A DNA stretch of 13,908 bases from Oscillospiraceae bacterium (GTDB lineage: Bacteria > Bacillota_A > Clostridia > Oscillospirales > Ruminococcaceae). Below the pieces are notes generated by a model. It saw only the letters and a program-made list of their open reading frames with translations, ran no database searches and had not been told where the DNA came from. The DNA lies in the NCBI GenBank assembly GCA_017848205.1, contig JAGDDO010000350.1:1-13908 (forward strand), written 5' to 3'. A program made the translations under genes and the position numbers. Shown here piece by piece: positions 13,786-13,908 of this stretch (the first letter of the stretch is position 1; each line of letters begins with the position of its first letter).

Positions 13786-13908
13786 ATACCGCTCTCTGTG
13801 ACGCGAAAATCAGCGTTTTCTTAATCAGGCAAAGAATGTTGACCAGAAAGCGTTGTAGATCTTGCTGTAATTGAGGTGTGCTCTGAGAATTTATGTAGCA
13901 TCAGTCTG

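Overview
The window looks like chromosomal DNA from a Gram-positive, low-to-mid GC anaerobe of the Ruminococcaceae, probably Ruminococcus-like. The grounds are Firmicutes-type genes (IreB, RqcP/YabO, MazG next to HU), strong AGGAGG-type ribosome binding sites, sigma-A style promoters, and a GH26 mannanase beside a GH130 phosphorylase. The genus is an inference; no rRNA or other marker is present. I see no tRNA, rRNA, CRISPR array, transposase or clear riboswitch.

Left part (1-2953, + strand): three closely spaced genes. A voltage-gated K+ channel is cut by the window edge, then comes a DUF1016/YhcG-type PDDEXK nuclease, then a HipA-like kinase without a HipB partner. The first two are markedly AT-rich compared with the rest, and composition changes about 100 bases into the HipA-like gene. 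This is the accessory part of the window and the best candidate for an undescribed (possibly defence-related) module, although no function is proven by sequence.

Central part (2954-7596, + strand): housekeeping genes. A good promoter precedes a PLP-dependent aminotransferase, an unrecognised 170-aa protein and trpS. A second promoter precedes mazG, hup and rqcP. A strong terminator lies between hup and rqcP, and a bidirectional one follows rqcP.

Right-centre (7614-9536): an unrecognised membrane-anchored 485-aa protein on the - strand, divergent from ireB on the + strand. Each has its own recognisable promoter. ireB is followed by two hairpins in tandem.

Mannan locus (9705-12692, - strand): a membrane-tethered GH26 beta-mannanase with a CBM35-like domain and a very acidic C-terminal tail, followed by a cytoplasmic GH130 mannosyl phosphorylase. 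Together they would cut mannan outside the cell and phosphorolyse the imported mannooligosaccharides inside; no transporter is in the window.

Right edge (12693-13908): a divergent regulatory region, a TtcA-family tRNA thiolation ATPase with a strong terminator, then about 180 bases with a large hairpin and no convincing gene.
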